From positions 1-64,000 of the forward strand of contig NZ_BOMN01000097.1 of the NCBI RefSeq assembly GCF_016862215.1: 64,000 nt of DNA, in the 5' to 3' direction. The DNA is from Winogradskya humida. GTDB lineage: Bacteria; Actinomycetota; Actinomycetes; Mycobacteriales; Micromonosporaceae. Of this stretch, positions 1 to 8,381 are shown piece after piece. The position numbers and the translations under genes are program-made. The notes under the pieces were generated by a model that was given only the letters and a program-made list of their open reading frames with translations, had not been told where the DNA came from and did no database searches. Positions within the stretch are counted from its first letter, which is position 1. The number at the start of each line of letters is the position of its first letter.

Positions 1-72
1 CCCCCCCCCCCCCGGCCGAACGATTCGGACACCCATCTCACCGCGGTCTCCCCGCCTCGTCCAGCGGCCCGG

Positions 73-888
73 TCATGGCAGGAAGTCCAGGAGTTCCTTG
101 TTGAAGTCCTCCTGGAACTTTCCGACCAGGCCGTGCGGCGCACCCGGGTGTACGTGCAGCGTGGCGTTGGGCAGCAGCTTGATCGAGCGTTCCGAGGAGG
201 CCTGGATCGGTACGATCTGGTCGTCGTCGCCGTGCGACAGCAGCACCGGAACGTCGATGCCGCGCAGGTCCCCGGTCATGTTCGTCTCGGAGAACGCGGC
301 GATGCACTCGTACGCCGCCTTGAGCCCGACCGTCATGCTGATCAGCCAGAACGCGTCCCGGACCCCCTGCGAGACGTTCGCGCCGGGCCGGTTGTTGCCG
401 TAGAACGGCTCGGCGAGCCCGCGGTAGAACTCGGAGCGGTCGGCGAGCCCGGCGCGCAGCTGGTCGAAGACCTCGATCGGGGCGCCGCCCGGGTCGTCGC
501 TGGTGCCGAGCAGGTGCGGGGGCACGGCACCGCGCAGCACGACCCTGGCGACGCGTGCCGTGCCGTGCCGGCCGAGGTAGCGGACCACCTCGCCGCCGCC
601 GGTCGAGTGCCCGACGAGGGTGACGCCGGTGAGGTCGAGGGTGTCGAGCAGCGCGGCGAGGTCGTCGGCGTACGTGTCCATGTCGTTGCCGCCCGACGTC
701 TGGGTCGAGCGGCCGTGCCCGCGCCGGTCGTGGGCGATGCCCCGGTAGCCGTGGTCGGCGACGAGCTTGAGCTGCGGGTCCCAGATGTCGGCGTTCAGCG
801 GCCAGCCGTGGCTGAAGACGACCGGCTGCCCGTCGCCCCAGTCCTTGTAGAAGATCTGTGCGTTGTCGGCGGTGGTGATGAAAGGCAT
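73..888 (-). CDS. alpha/beta hydrolase, non-heme chloroperoxidase/esterase-like
   Basis: A 271-residue cytoplasmic alpha/beta hydrolase of the non-heme chloroperoxidase (arylesterase) type. The nucleophile elbow GHSTGGG puts the catalytic serine at residue 95. The acid lies in HGDDDQIVP and the histidine in GAPHGL near the C-terminus. The oxyanion-side motif SHGWPLN is at about residues 26-32. No signal peptide is present. I placed the start at the ATG ending at 888 because a GGAAGGAA ribosome-binding site sits just upstream, and the open frame before it has no family character. Family members hydrolyse esters and can perhydrolyse acids; the natural substrate cannot be read from sequence. The gene runs the same way as the degenerate LAL gene upstream of it, with about 120 bases between. 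Confidence 0.88.
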   Translation of the reverse strand: MPFITTADNAQIFYKDWGDGQPVVFSHGWPLNADIWDPQLKLVADHGYRGIAHDRRGHGRSTQTSGGNDMDTYADDLAALLDTLDLTGVTLVGHSTGGGEVVRYLGRHGTARVARVVLRGAVPPHLLGTSDDPGGAPIEVFDQLRAGLADRSEFYRGLAEPFYGNNRPGANVSQGVRDAFWLISMTVGLKAAYECIAAFSETNMTGDLRGIDVPVLLSHGDDDQIVPIQASSERSIKLLPNATLHVHPGAPHGLVGKFQEDFNKELLDFLP

Positions 889-1010
889 GGTGGGTTCCTT
901 CCGTGGTGGGTGCCTTTCCAGGCAACCGCCATCGCCGCCGGCGCGGATCACCCGACCGGATCAGAGCGTCCGCGTGGCCGGTGCGCGCCACCGCGCCGGG
1001 GCTCACCCGT

Positions 1011-1763
1011 TCAGATGAGGAGCGCCTTCCTGACCAGCTCCTCCCGGAACCGCAGCCGCCCACCGTCCTCGATCAACAGTCCGTCCCGCAGCAGCGCCGC
1101 GAGGAGCTCAACCGCGAGCGAGTCCGCGGGGAACGACGGGCCGAGGGCCGCGGCGGCGACGAGCGGTTCCCGCACGGCCGGGGGCAGCGAGTCCAGCAGG
1201 GTCCGCACCGCCCGCTGTACCCGTTGCTGCGCCAGCACGACGGCGGTCAGCGGCTCCGGGGACCCGAGGGTGATCTCCTGCACCGGCACGTCGTCCGCGA
1301 CCAGGTCGAGCGGGATCCTGCTGGTGAGGGTCCAGACGATGGGCGAGGCCGCGAGCTGGCCGGGCAGGACGCGCAGGGCGTAGCGGGTGACCGCGTCGGC
1401 CCATTGCAGGTCCTCGACGCAGACGAGCAGGGCGGTGGTGGCGGCCCGGGCCCGTAGCTGACCGGCGAGCCGGTCGACGAGCCAGATCGGCTGGGACGCG
1501 TACGCCGCGAGCGCCCCGAAGTCCGCCTGTGACAGCACCGGGGCGGGCCCCGAGCGCAGCGCGGTGAGAAGGGGTGCGAGCGGCGCGATGCCCCCGGACG
1601 CCGGTGCCGCGGCACGCCCGGTCGCGAAGCCGGCCGCCCGGTCGCGCAGCGCTGTCACGAAGGCGGCGCTCCCCTCGCCGGTGACCGCGATGACGGCGCC
1701 GGTCCCGCGGGACAGGGTCCGGCGCAACACTGCGGCAGCGGGAGTGAGATGTCCTGGAAACAT
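1011..1763 (-). pseudogene. truncated, degenerate LAL-type ATPase regulator
   Basis: The 250-residue product resembles the N-terminal ATPase part of large LuxR-type (LAL) regulators such as the one at 2393-5188. Shared blocks include a Walker-B-like LLVCVEDLQWAD, the segment RYALRVLPGQLAASPIVW and the phrase IWLVDRLAGQLRARA. The Walker A loop is lost: the position of GEAGIGKT reads GEGSAAF, without the lysine. The tetratricopeptide region and the C-terminal helix-turn-helix are absent, so the product is about a quarter of the usual length. It could be a relic of a duplicated LAL gene or a short non-nucleotide-binding partner. The frame is intact, so expression is possible. The divergent HxlR gene starts 170 bases away. 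Confidence 0.6.
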
Positions 1764-1872
1764 CTGTTCAGCAGACCAGGGTCCGGTGTGCCGGGAATCA
1801 CCTCAACGGATCACCTCGGCGGGCGACAGCGAGCGACGCACCGGCCGGCCTGGTCGTGGACTCATCCGAACA

Positions 1873-1886
1873 GGTCAGTCCTGACC
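1873..1886. promoter_or_regulatory. inverted repeat, candidate HxlR operator
   Basis: GGTCAG and CTGACC flank a 2-base centre, 48 bases before the HxlR-type regulator gene and in the shared region with the divergent degenerate LAL gene. A regulator of this family commonly binds its own upstream region. No box elements were established, so this is a candidate only. Confidence 0.3.
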
Positions 1887-1933
1887 GTCGGTGACAGCCA
1901 GATCCCCAGAGGGAGCCGGAGTAACGTACGCCC

Positions 1934-2371
1934 ATGAAGCGCTCCTCCGTCGGACATCTCCCCTGCTCGATCGCCCGGTCGCTGGATGTCGTCGGCGAGT
2001 GGTGGACCCCGGTGATCCTCCGCGAGATCTTCCACGGGCACCGGCGGTTCGAGCAGGTCCTGGGCCGGATCGGGATCAGCCGCAACATCCTGACCGAGCG
2101 GCTAGGCACCCTGGTCGAGGCGGGCGTGATCCGCCAGGAGCAATACCAGGAGCGCCCCGCACGGTACGAGTACCACCTCACCGAGCGTGGCCGGGAGCTG
2201 CTGCCGGTGCTGGTGGCGCTGATGCAGTGGGGCGACAAGTGGCTGCCCGGGGAGCCGGAGCAGATCGCGGTGCACGGTCCCGCGCAGCATCCCGTACGCG
2301 TCATCCTGTCCTGTGTGGAGTGCGGTGAGGTCGACGTCGCGGATGGTAACTTCGCCCCGTCCGTCTCGTAA
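1934..2371 (+). CDS. HxlR-family winged-helix transcriptional regulator
   Basis: A 145-residue regulator of the HxlR family. The family signature is clear: CSIARSLDVVGEWWTPVILR at residues 11-30, then the recognition region FEQVLGRIGISRNILTERL and the wing YEYHLTERGREL. Cys11 sits at the conserved N-terminal cysteine position; in some family members this residue senses electrophiles or oxidants. An extra C-terminal tail contains CVECGEVD, a paired-cysteine motif that might bind zinc or take part in redox sensing. The gene ends 21 bases before the large LAL regulator and probably shares its transcript. Likely targets are the nearby hydrolase genes, but that is inference. Confidence 0.88.
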   Translation: MKRSSVGHLPCSIARSLDVVGEWWTPVILREIFHGHRRFEQVLGRIGISRNILTERLGTLVEAGVIRQEQYQERPARYEYHLTERGRELLPVLVALMQWGDKWLPGEPEQIAVHGPAQHPVRVILSCVECGEVDVADGNFAPSVS

Positions 2372-2392
2372 CGCAACTGATAAGGTCCGCGG

Positions 2393-5188
2393 ATGGCGGA
2401 GACCGAGCTGCGCGGGCGTGGCGCCGAGTTGACCCGGGCGATCGCGGCGCTGCGCGCGGCGGCGCACACCGGCCAGGGCACGATCATCCTGATCACCGGT
2501 GAGGCCGGCATCGGCAAGACGGCGATGCTGCACGCGGTCGCGGAGCAGGCCACCCGGCAGGGCTACGCGGCCGGGTTCGGCAAGGCCGAGGAGATGGACC
2601 AGATCGCGCCCGGCGCCCCGCTGCTGGTGGCGCTGCGCTCCGGCGCCCGGCCCCTGCTCGACAGCGACGGCTTCACGGGGCTCGCGAGCCTCTACGGCCA
2701 GCACCTGTGGCTGATCGACCGGATCGCGACGCTGCTGGAGGAGCTCGCCGCCCGCGGTCCCGTCCTGATCGCGATCGACGACGCGCAGTGGGCCGACCGG
2801 CTCAGCCGCTTCGCGCTGCGCATCCTGCCCGGGCGGCTCGCCGGTTCCCCTGTCGTGTGGCTACTGACCAGCCGCGAGGACCGCGGCACGGCGATCGAGG
2901 AGCTGACCGCCGCCGCGGACGCCGACGGCGTCGTGGTGCACCGGCTGGAGCTCGGACCGCTGACCTCGGACGACGTCGAGCACCTGGCCGTCGCCCGGCT
3001 CGGGGAACTGCCGGGCGGTCGTGCGTACGAGCTGCTCAGGGGTGTCGGCGGCAACCCCTTCCTCACCGTGCAGCTGCTCGACGGCCTCGCCCGGGAGCAG
3101 GCCGAAGGCCGGATCGAGGGCGCCGTCCCGGCCGGGCTGATCACCCTCACCCGCCGCCGGATGGCCACGCTCCCCGCCGGCCTGGCCGACCTCGTGCGCG
3201 CCGCCGCCGTCCTGGGCCGGCCACTGCCCGTGGAGGAGGCCGCCCAGCTGCGCGGCGAACCGCTACCGCCCGGCTGGTCCGAACTGGTCGTCGCGACCGG
3301 GCTGATGACCGGGCTGATGACCGGGACCGGCGCCCGCGTCACGTTCCGGCACGACCTGGTGCGCGAGTCGGTCTACGCCGACCTGCTCCCGGCGGACCGG
3401 CGCGCGCTGCACCGGCGCTGCTGGCACTACCTGATCGCCGCGGGTTACGGGCCGGCCGCCGCGGCCCCGCACGTGCAGGCCTGCGCCGAGCCGGGCGACA
3501 ACGAGGCCGCCGCTGTGCTGCGCGAGGCCGCCGCGCTGAGCCCGCCGGACACCGCCGGCGACCTGCTCCGGCACGCCCTGAAACTGATCGACCCCGGCCC
3601 GGAGAAGTGCCAGGTCGGGCTCGAGGCCGTCGACGCGCTCGTCCGCGCCCAGCGCCCCGCCGACGCGATCGCCACCGCGGACCGGGTGCTCGCGCAGATC
3701 CCCGGCGACGACGGCGCGGCCCGGATCCAGGTGCTGGTCGTCCGGGCGCTCTGGCACATGGGCCGGCACGCCGAGATGGTCCGCCGGATCCACGAGACCC
3801 TCGCGCTGCCGGCCGTCTCCGCGGACCAGCGGGCCCGGCTCATCTCCGCCGAGGCGCTCACGATGACCCGGACCGAGCCCGCCGCCGTCGCACTCGCCGC
3901 CGCCCGGGACGCCCTTGCCGAGGCGCTTCGGCTCGGCGACGTCACCGCGGAGGAGATCGCCACCGAGGCGCTCGGCGAGGTCGCCCGCAACGAGGGCCGG
4001 CACGCCGACGCCCTCACCTGCTTCCGCCGCCTCCGGGAGCTCGCCGGCGACCGCTACCTCGGCGAGGAGATCACCGCGCTGCAGCTGCTCGACCGCTACG
4101 ACGAGGCCGGCGAGCTGCTGGCCGCCGCCCGGCGCGACGACACCCTGCCCCCGTCCGTGCTGTTCGCGCAGATGTGGCAGGACTTCAACCTGAGCCGCTT
4201 CGACGACGCGGAGGCCGACGCGCTCACCCTGGTGCGCATCGGTGACGAGCTGGGCAGTCACGCGTACGCCGTCGAGGGCTGGATGATCCTCAGCGCCATC
4301 GCCCTCGGCCGCGGTGACCTGGAGAAGGCGTACGAGTACCTGGCCCCCGCCGAGCGCCGGGCGCAGGCCGACGCCGATATCCCGATGCCGGGCCTGGTGC
4401 TGATGCGGGGCTGGATCGCGTCGGCGCGCGGCGATGCCGCGGAGAGCGTACGCATCCTGAAACCGCACTTGATGGGCGCGCGGGAATCCCGCAGCTACTG
4501 GCCCTGGTGGCCGGGATGGATGCGGGTCTTCACCCAGATCGGGCTGGCCACCGGGGACGAGGAGTTCGTCGCCGAGGCGACGGCCCTGGCCGCCCTCGGG
4601 GCCGAGCGCAACCCGGGCGTCCGCAGCTTCGCCGGCCTGGACGCCCAGATCCGCGGAATCGTCGCCGGCGACCTGACCCTGCTCGCCGAGGCCGTCGAGA
4701 TCCTGCGCCCGGCTCCCCGGCCGATGCTGCTGGCCAGCGCCCTGATCGACCACGGCTTCGCCCTGCTGGAGGCGGGCGCGCACCGGGAGGCCGTCGACCA
4801 GCTCGGCGACGCGTGGCACTTCTTCGACAGGGTGGGCAACAAGCCGGCGCTGGCGGCGCTGCAACGGGGCCTGCAGGCCGCGGGCAGCCGTCGCAAACCG
4901 TGGGCGGCACCGGCCCGGCCGGTCAGCGGCTGGGGTGCGCTGACCGACAGCGAGCTGCGGGTGGCCCGGCTGATCGGCGCGGGCCGCACCAACCGGGAGG
5001 CCGGCGCCGAGCTCGACCTGTCCCCCAACACCGTCGCCACCCACCTGCGGGCGATCTTCGCCAAGCTGGGCGTCCGGTCCCGCGTGCAGCTCGCCAACCT
5101 GATGCACACCCTGCCGGAATCCTCCGATGTGGCCCAGGACACGGCGGTGGTCGCGCTCTCCGACCTGGGTCACCCTGAGCGTCCCTGA
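2393..5188 (+). CDS. large LuxR-family (LAL) ATP-binding transcriptional regulator
   Basis: A 931-residue LAL-type regulator with the usual architecture. An N-terminal STAND-type ATPase carries Walker A GEAGIGKT at residues 36-43 and Walker B VLIAIDDAQWAD near residue 121. A long alpha-helical TPR-like middle follows, then a C-terminal LuxR helix-turn-helix at about residues 846-904 (ALTDSELRVARLIGAGRTN, then SPNTVATHLRAIFAKLGV). Such proteins bind ATP and a ligand, oligomerise and activate promoters, often of secondary-metabolite or catabolic genes. The ATG at 2393 gives the complete N-terminus. The gene lies just behind the HxlR regulator and upstream of a secreted hydrolase. A short direct duplication, GLMTGLMTGT, occurs at about residue 303. 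Confidence 0.92.
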   Translation: MAETELRGRGAELTRAIAALRAAAHTGQGTIILITGEAGIGKTAMLHAVAEQATRQGYAAGFGKAEEMDQIAPGAPLLVALRSGARPLLDSDGFTGLASLYGQHLWLIDRIATLLEELAARGPVLIAIDDAQWADRLSRFALRILPGRLAGSPVVWLLTSREDRGTAIEELTAAADADGVVVHRLELGPLTSDDVEHLAVARLGELPGGRAYELLRGVGGNPFLTVQLLDGLAREQAEGRIEGAVPAGLITLTRRRMATLPAGLADLVRAAAVLGRPLPVEEAAQLRGEPLPPGWSELVVATGLMTGLMTGTGARVTFRHDLVRESVYADLLPADRRALHRRCWHYLIAAGYGPAAAAPHVQACAEPGDNEAAAVLREAAALSPPDTAGDLLRHALKLIDPGPEKCQVGLEAVDALVRAQRPADAIATADRVLAQIPGDDGAARIQVLVVRALWHMGRHAEMVRRIHETLALPAVSADQRARLISAEALTMTRTEPAAVALAAARDALAEALRLGDVTAEEIATEALGEVARNEGRHADALTCFRRLRELAGDRYLGEEITALQLLDRYDEAGELLAAARRDDTLPPSVLFAQMWQDFNLSRFDDAEADALTLVRIGDELGSHAYAVEGWMILSAIALGRGDLEKAYEYLAPAERRAQADADIPMPGLVLMRGWIASARGDAAESVRILKPHLMGARESRSYWPWWPGWMRVFTQIGLATGDEEFVAEATALAALGAERNPGVRSFAGLDAQIRGIVAGDLTLLAEAVEILRPAPRPMLLASALIDHGFALLEAGAHREAVDQLGDAWHFFDRVGNKPALAALQRGLQAAGSRRKPWAAPARPVSGWGALTDSELRVARLIGAGRTNREAGAELDLSPNTVATHLRAIFAKLGVRSRVQLANLMHTLPESSDVAQDTAVVALSDLGHPERP

Positions 5189-5356
5189 CTGCGGAAACCC
5201 GGTCACGCTGATCTGTTCGGGTGAGGCCTTTTTCACCGTACGCGGTGACGGGCCCCACCCCACGTGATCTGTTTCGAGGGTCCCGCGGCCCGCCGTGGCT
5301 GATGTCCTGCGGTTACGGGTGCCGAGCACGGCGCCCCCTTCGCGCAAAGGACCACC

Positions 5357-6166
5357 ATGAAACTCTCCCTCCGTAAGGCCGTCATCGGCCTGGCCCTGAC
5401 CGGTGGCGTCGCAGCGCTGATCCCGGGTGTGGCGGCAGCGTCCACCACCCACGGCCCCAAGCCCACCGTCGTCCTGGTCCACGGCGCCTGGGCCGACGGC
5501 TCCAGCTGGAACGGCGTCACCAAGCGTCTCCAGGACGACGGCTACACCGTCGCCGTCCCGCCGAACACCCTGCGCGGCGTCACCGCCGACTCGACCTACC
5601 TGGCCGACTACCTCGCCACGGTCAAGGGCCCGATCGTCCTGGTCGGACACTCGTACGGCGGCTTCCTGATCAGCAACGCCGCGCTCGGCAACACCAATGT
5701 CAAGGCCCTGGTCTACGTCGACGCCTACGTCCCGGCCGCCGGCGACACCCTGACCAGCCTCACCGCCCTCAACCCGGGCGGCCAGGTCACCGAGGCGAAC
5801 CTCAACTTCGTCCAGCCCCTCGACAAGACGGCGTCGTACACCGACACCTACATCAAGCCGGAACTCTTCCCGGCCATCTTCGCCAACGACCAGCCCGTCA
5901 AGAAGGCCGCCGTCCTCGCCTCGGCCCAGCGCCCCCTGAACGCCGCCGCCCTGCAGCAGCCGTCAGGCACCCCCGCCTGGACCACCATCCCCGTCTGGGA
6001 CGTGGTCGGCACGGTCGACAACGTCATCCCGGCAGCCACCCAGCGCTTCATGGCCAAGCGCGCCAACGCCCACACCACCGAGATCAAGGCCGCCCACCTC
6101 TCCATGGTGTCGCAGCCGGAGAAGGTCGAGAACGTGATCGTCGAGGCCGCCCGTAAGACCTCCTGA
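5357..6166 (+). CDS. secreted alpha/beta hydrolase
   Basis: A 269-residue alpha/beta hydrolase of the small salicylate-esterase/hydroxynitrile-lyase-like type. It has a Sec-type signal peptide: a KLSLRK n-region, a hydrophobic core and likely cleavage after GVAAA near residue 28. After the signal come VLVHGAWADGSSW, the nucleophile elbow GHSYGG and a late KAAHLSMVSQPE histidine. The start ATG follows a good AAAGGA site in the preceding 15 bases. The product should act outside the membrane. It is a relative of the cytoplasmic hydrolase at 50441-51118, which has the same GHSYGG elbow but no signal peptide. The substrate is unknown. Confidence 0.88.
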   Translation: MKLSLRKAVIGLALTGGVAALIPGVAAASTTHGPKPTVVLVHGAWADGSSWNGVTKRLQDDGYTVAVPPNTLRGVTADSTYLADYLATVKGPIVLVGHSYGGFLISNAALGNTNVKALVYVDAYVPAAGDTLTSLTALNPGGQVTEANLNFVQPLDKTASYTDTYIKPELFPAIFANDQPVKKAAVLASAQRPLNAAALQQPSGTPAWTTIPVWDVVGTVDNVIPAATQRFMAKRANAHTTEIKAAHLSMVSQPEKVENVIVEAARKTS

Positions 6167-6179
6167 CCTCGGTCACAAG

Positions 6180-6214
6180 ATGACGGGCCCGGGATCACCC
6201 TCCCGGCCCGTCAT
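6180..6214. terminator. hairpin terminator after secreted hydrolase
   Basis: A long inverted repeat with arms ATGACGGGCC... and ...GGCCCGTCAT, one bulge and a 6-base loop, begins 13 bases after the hydrolase stop. There is no T tract, as is common for actinobacterial hairpin terminators. Confidence 0.55.
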
Positions 6215-6309
6215 GCCTCTCCCGCGTTCTGGGATGACGTTCAACGCTCGAAGTACTCGCTCGCCACCGCTTCGTCCCCATTGAAGGTCGCCCGCTCTTC
6301 CCACGGCGT

Positions 6310-6833
6310 TCAGGTGGTGCACCACTCAAACTTCAGTCCGCCGATGATCACTGTGTTCGGCGTCGACCCACCCGCCCCCACCGCGATCCCGTACTCCCCG
6401 GCCGCAGCACCACCGACATGCCCGTCCAGCACCAGTCGATCGGCCCGCGCAAACTCGCCACTAACCCGCGCTACATCCGCGGAATCCCCGCTGTGGCCCC
6501 GTCGATTGGCCGGCCGAGCTGCCCGGCGCCGGCTTCAGGCGATTCCCCTATGTAAGCGCCTCGCAGCTCGCGGTTGTCAAGGCGCAGATTCACCCCAAGT
6601 CGACGGTGAACATGTTGACGACATGTGTGCGGCGGAGAAACACCCAGATCCAGCAGATGAGCCTGCTGCGAAGCAAGCGGCACCGCCTGCAACGACATGA
6701 ACACCGTCGCCGCAGCCGCCACCCGATTGTCGAAGAGCTCCACCGGGTAATCGGTCGTTGATCCTGGCGCCAAGGGTATCGATGGTGAAGAACGTGCAGC
6801 AGCGGGACACTCGACAGTGACTTTTCGCATCAA
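6310..6833 (-). pseudogene. possible decayed gene remnant, unrecognised
   Basis: The stretch between the secreted hydrolase and the DUF4062 gene has no convincing intact gene. On the minus strand an open frame ending at 6471 (120 codons from an ATG at 6833) runs into a second frame that continues to a stop at 6310-6312 with the ending GGLKFEWCTT. The junction needs a shift of frame near 6480-6535. Both halves look protein-like (AGAGQLGRPIDGATAG in the first, LDGHVGGAAAGEYGIAVG in the second), but I recognise no family. It could be a frameshifted gene, a small intact gene plus noise, or simply non-coding sequence. Confidence 0.25.
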
Positions 6834-6842
6834 AACGCTGCA

Positions 6843-8132
6843 CTACTCATCTTCAAATTCCCGCAAAATTTCCCGGTAAGTAATTTTTCGTTGAACTACC
6901 TGCACAGTCAACTTAAGCTGCGTCTCCGCAGGCATGCCACTATTCGAATATATCTTGGCGACGAGAACCATCTCCGTATCCAACGAGGATTTTATCTCCA
7001 ATTCGTTGCTCGAATACACAGTCCGCTGAGGTTGCACGGCTGGAATTTCCAATTCAAGTCTCGACGCCGATCCACCATCGTCGCCTTTCTCTGACCTGAT
7101 AAATCCTTGCACGTCCCGCGCCGAGGTCATCGTGAAAATGTTGTCACCTACAAAAATTCCACTTGAGCGCTTTTCGGGTGCAGGACGGTACTCACGTGGC
7201 CCGACATGAATGCTCTCATATTCACTGACAGGTCGCATCTCTATATATACGTCGCGAACCCCTTCCTCGGAGATATTTGTGACAGCAAGCCTAAAAACTT
7301 GTCGGCTCTTTTTCCATTTGAAGTACTCAACCACTTCACGAATGTAGTTTGGGTTTGATCTGCCAACACCGCCGATGCCAAGAATCTCCGCAGCGCCCAC
7401 CCGGTTTACAGAAATATCAGCCGACGAAGTTGACATCGAACGACCTCCCCGCTCCCCCTCTTCCACGTATTCTGGTATTGAGTCCTCATCAAGGCAGATT
7501 ACGTGTTCTAACGTTAACAACACTGGCGACGGTGTCGGCGCTGGAGGGTCGCCGATACCAAGAGAGATAATGAGAGGCTGAGGCTTTTCTTCAGCGACCG
7601 CGTGCGCATCATCCACACCTCGCGCAATTACTTCCATGATCTTGATTGCAAGCTGCCGACTTATCTTTGTACGGAATTCAGCAATTGATTCATAGCTCTC
7701 ATTCAGGCCCTCAGGGTATGTGCGATCTTTAAATTCCTTGAGTCGTGAGTACTCAGCTAGATCCAGGCTGTCCAAGTCAGCTTTGGCTCTAGAAAAATAC
7801 AACATTACAGGCTTACCCGCATCTCCTACACGGCCAATCTCTTCGGCAGTACCACTCACCGCGCTTGCCGTAGGCGTGCCGAGGCGCGTCCAGAAAACCC
7901 CGATTGCCATGTCACACTGATCAACTATTTGCCTATTAATCGAAACCTGCGGCGAGGCGTTCATTTCCGGGGCGGTGTCCATTTCCCAGCGCAGCGGGAG
8001 GAGCACAAGCCGACGATCCCGAGAGTTAATCGCGTTCCACTCGTGCATTACCTCAGTGAGAATCTGTCGTTCAGTCTGCACATCGCCGGGAGAAGCGATA
8101 AGAATCTGTAGCACGCGCGCTTCGAATGACAT
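6843..8132 (-). CDS. DUF4062-domain protein, probably acquired
   Basis: A 429-residue cytoplasmic protein. The N-terminal 150 residues look like a DUF4062 domain: an opening strand LQILIASPGDVQTERQ, then INRQIVDQCDMAIGVFWTRL and GKPVMLYFS, a Rossmann-like pattern typical of the family. A charged linker rich in Asp, Glu and Pro follows, then a C-terminal half of beta-rich character (FRLAVTNISEEGVRDVYIEM, later LTVQVVQRKITY) that I do not recognise. The start is the ATG ending at 8132, preceded by GGAGGG; the longer frame upstream lacks a ribosome-binding site. Base composition is clearly lower in GC than all neighbours, with many A/T-ending codons, which suggests transfer. DUF4062 domains often occur in signalling or NLR-like proteins; a sensor or defence role is only inference. 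Confidence 0.72.
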   Translation of the reverse strand: MSFEARVLQILIASPGDVQTERQILTEVMHEWNAINSRDRRLVLLPLRWEMDTAPEMNASPQVSINRQIVDQCDMAIGVFWTRLGTPTASAVSGTAEEIGRVGDAGKPVMLYFSRAKADLDSLDLAEYSRLKEFKDRTYPEGLNESYESIAEFRTKISRQLAIKIMEVIARGVDDAHAVAEEKPQPLIISLGIGDPPAPTPSPVLLTLEHVICLDEDSIPEYVEEGERGGRSMSTSSADISVNRVGAAEILGIGGVGRSNPNYIREVVEYFKWKKSRQVFRLAVTNISEEGVRDVYIEMRPVSEYESIHVGPREYRPAPEKRSSGIFVGDNIFTMTSARDVQGFIRSEKGDDGGSASRLELEIPAVQPQRTVYSSNELEIKSSLDTEMVLVAKIYSNSGMPAETQLKLTVQVVQRKITYREILREFEDE

Positions 8133-8156
8133 GCGGTTACACCCTCCAACCCGACC

Positions 8157-8162
8157 ACTATA
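8157..8162 (-). promoter_or_regulatory. candidate -10 box of the DUF4062 gene
   Basis: On the minus strand TATAGT stands 24 bases before the ATG and upstream of the GGAGGG ribosome-binding site. The -35 position at 17-base spacing reads CTGTCT, which is a weak match, so the call rests mainly on the -10 hexamer. Confidence 0.35.
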
Positions 8163-8381
8163 CGGGCATCCACCTAATAAGACAGCGGTGTAGCGAGTGC
8201 CTGCAGTCTCTCGCTTGCCGAGCAGATCGGCCATCATCGGATCAGGTAATCGTGGCCACACCGGTGGAAAGATCAACGGGGCGCCCTCGCAAAATCACCG
8301 ACCCCTTTCCGACTCTAGAGCTCTCGACAGTCCCCGCACCTATGACCTGTCCCCACCCGGGCCCGGCGCATCCCGTTCGAG

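Noticed and set aside
1..72. Run of 13 C residues at the window edge as a functional element
   Set aside because: Probably chance or an assembly effect at the boundary; nothing else supports a function.
3263..5650. 795-codon minus-strand frame opposite the LAL regulator
   Set aside because: It is the complement of a real, domain-bearing gene in very GC-rich DNA; its product is Gly/Arg/Val-rich without motifs.
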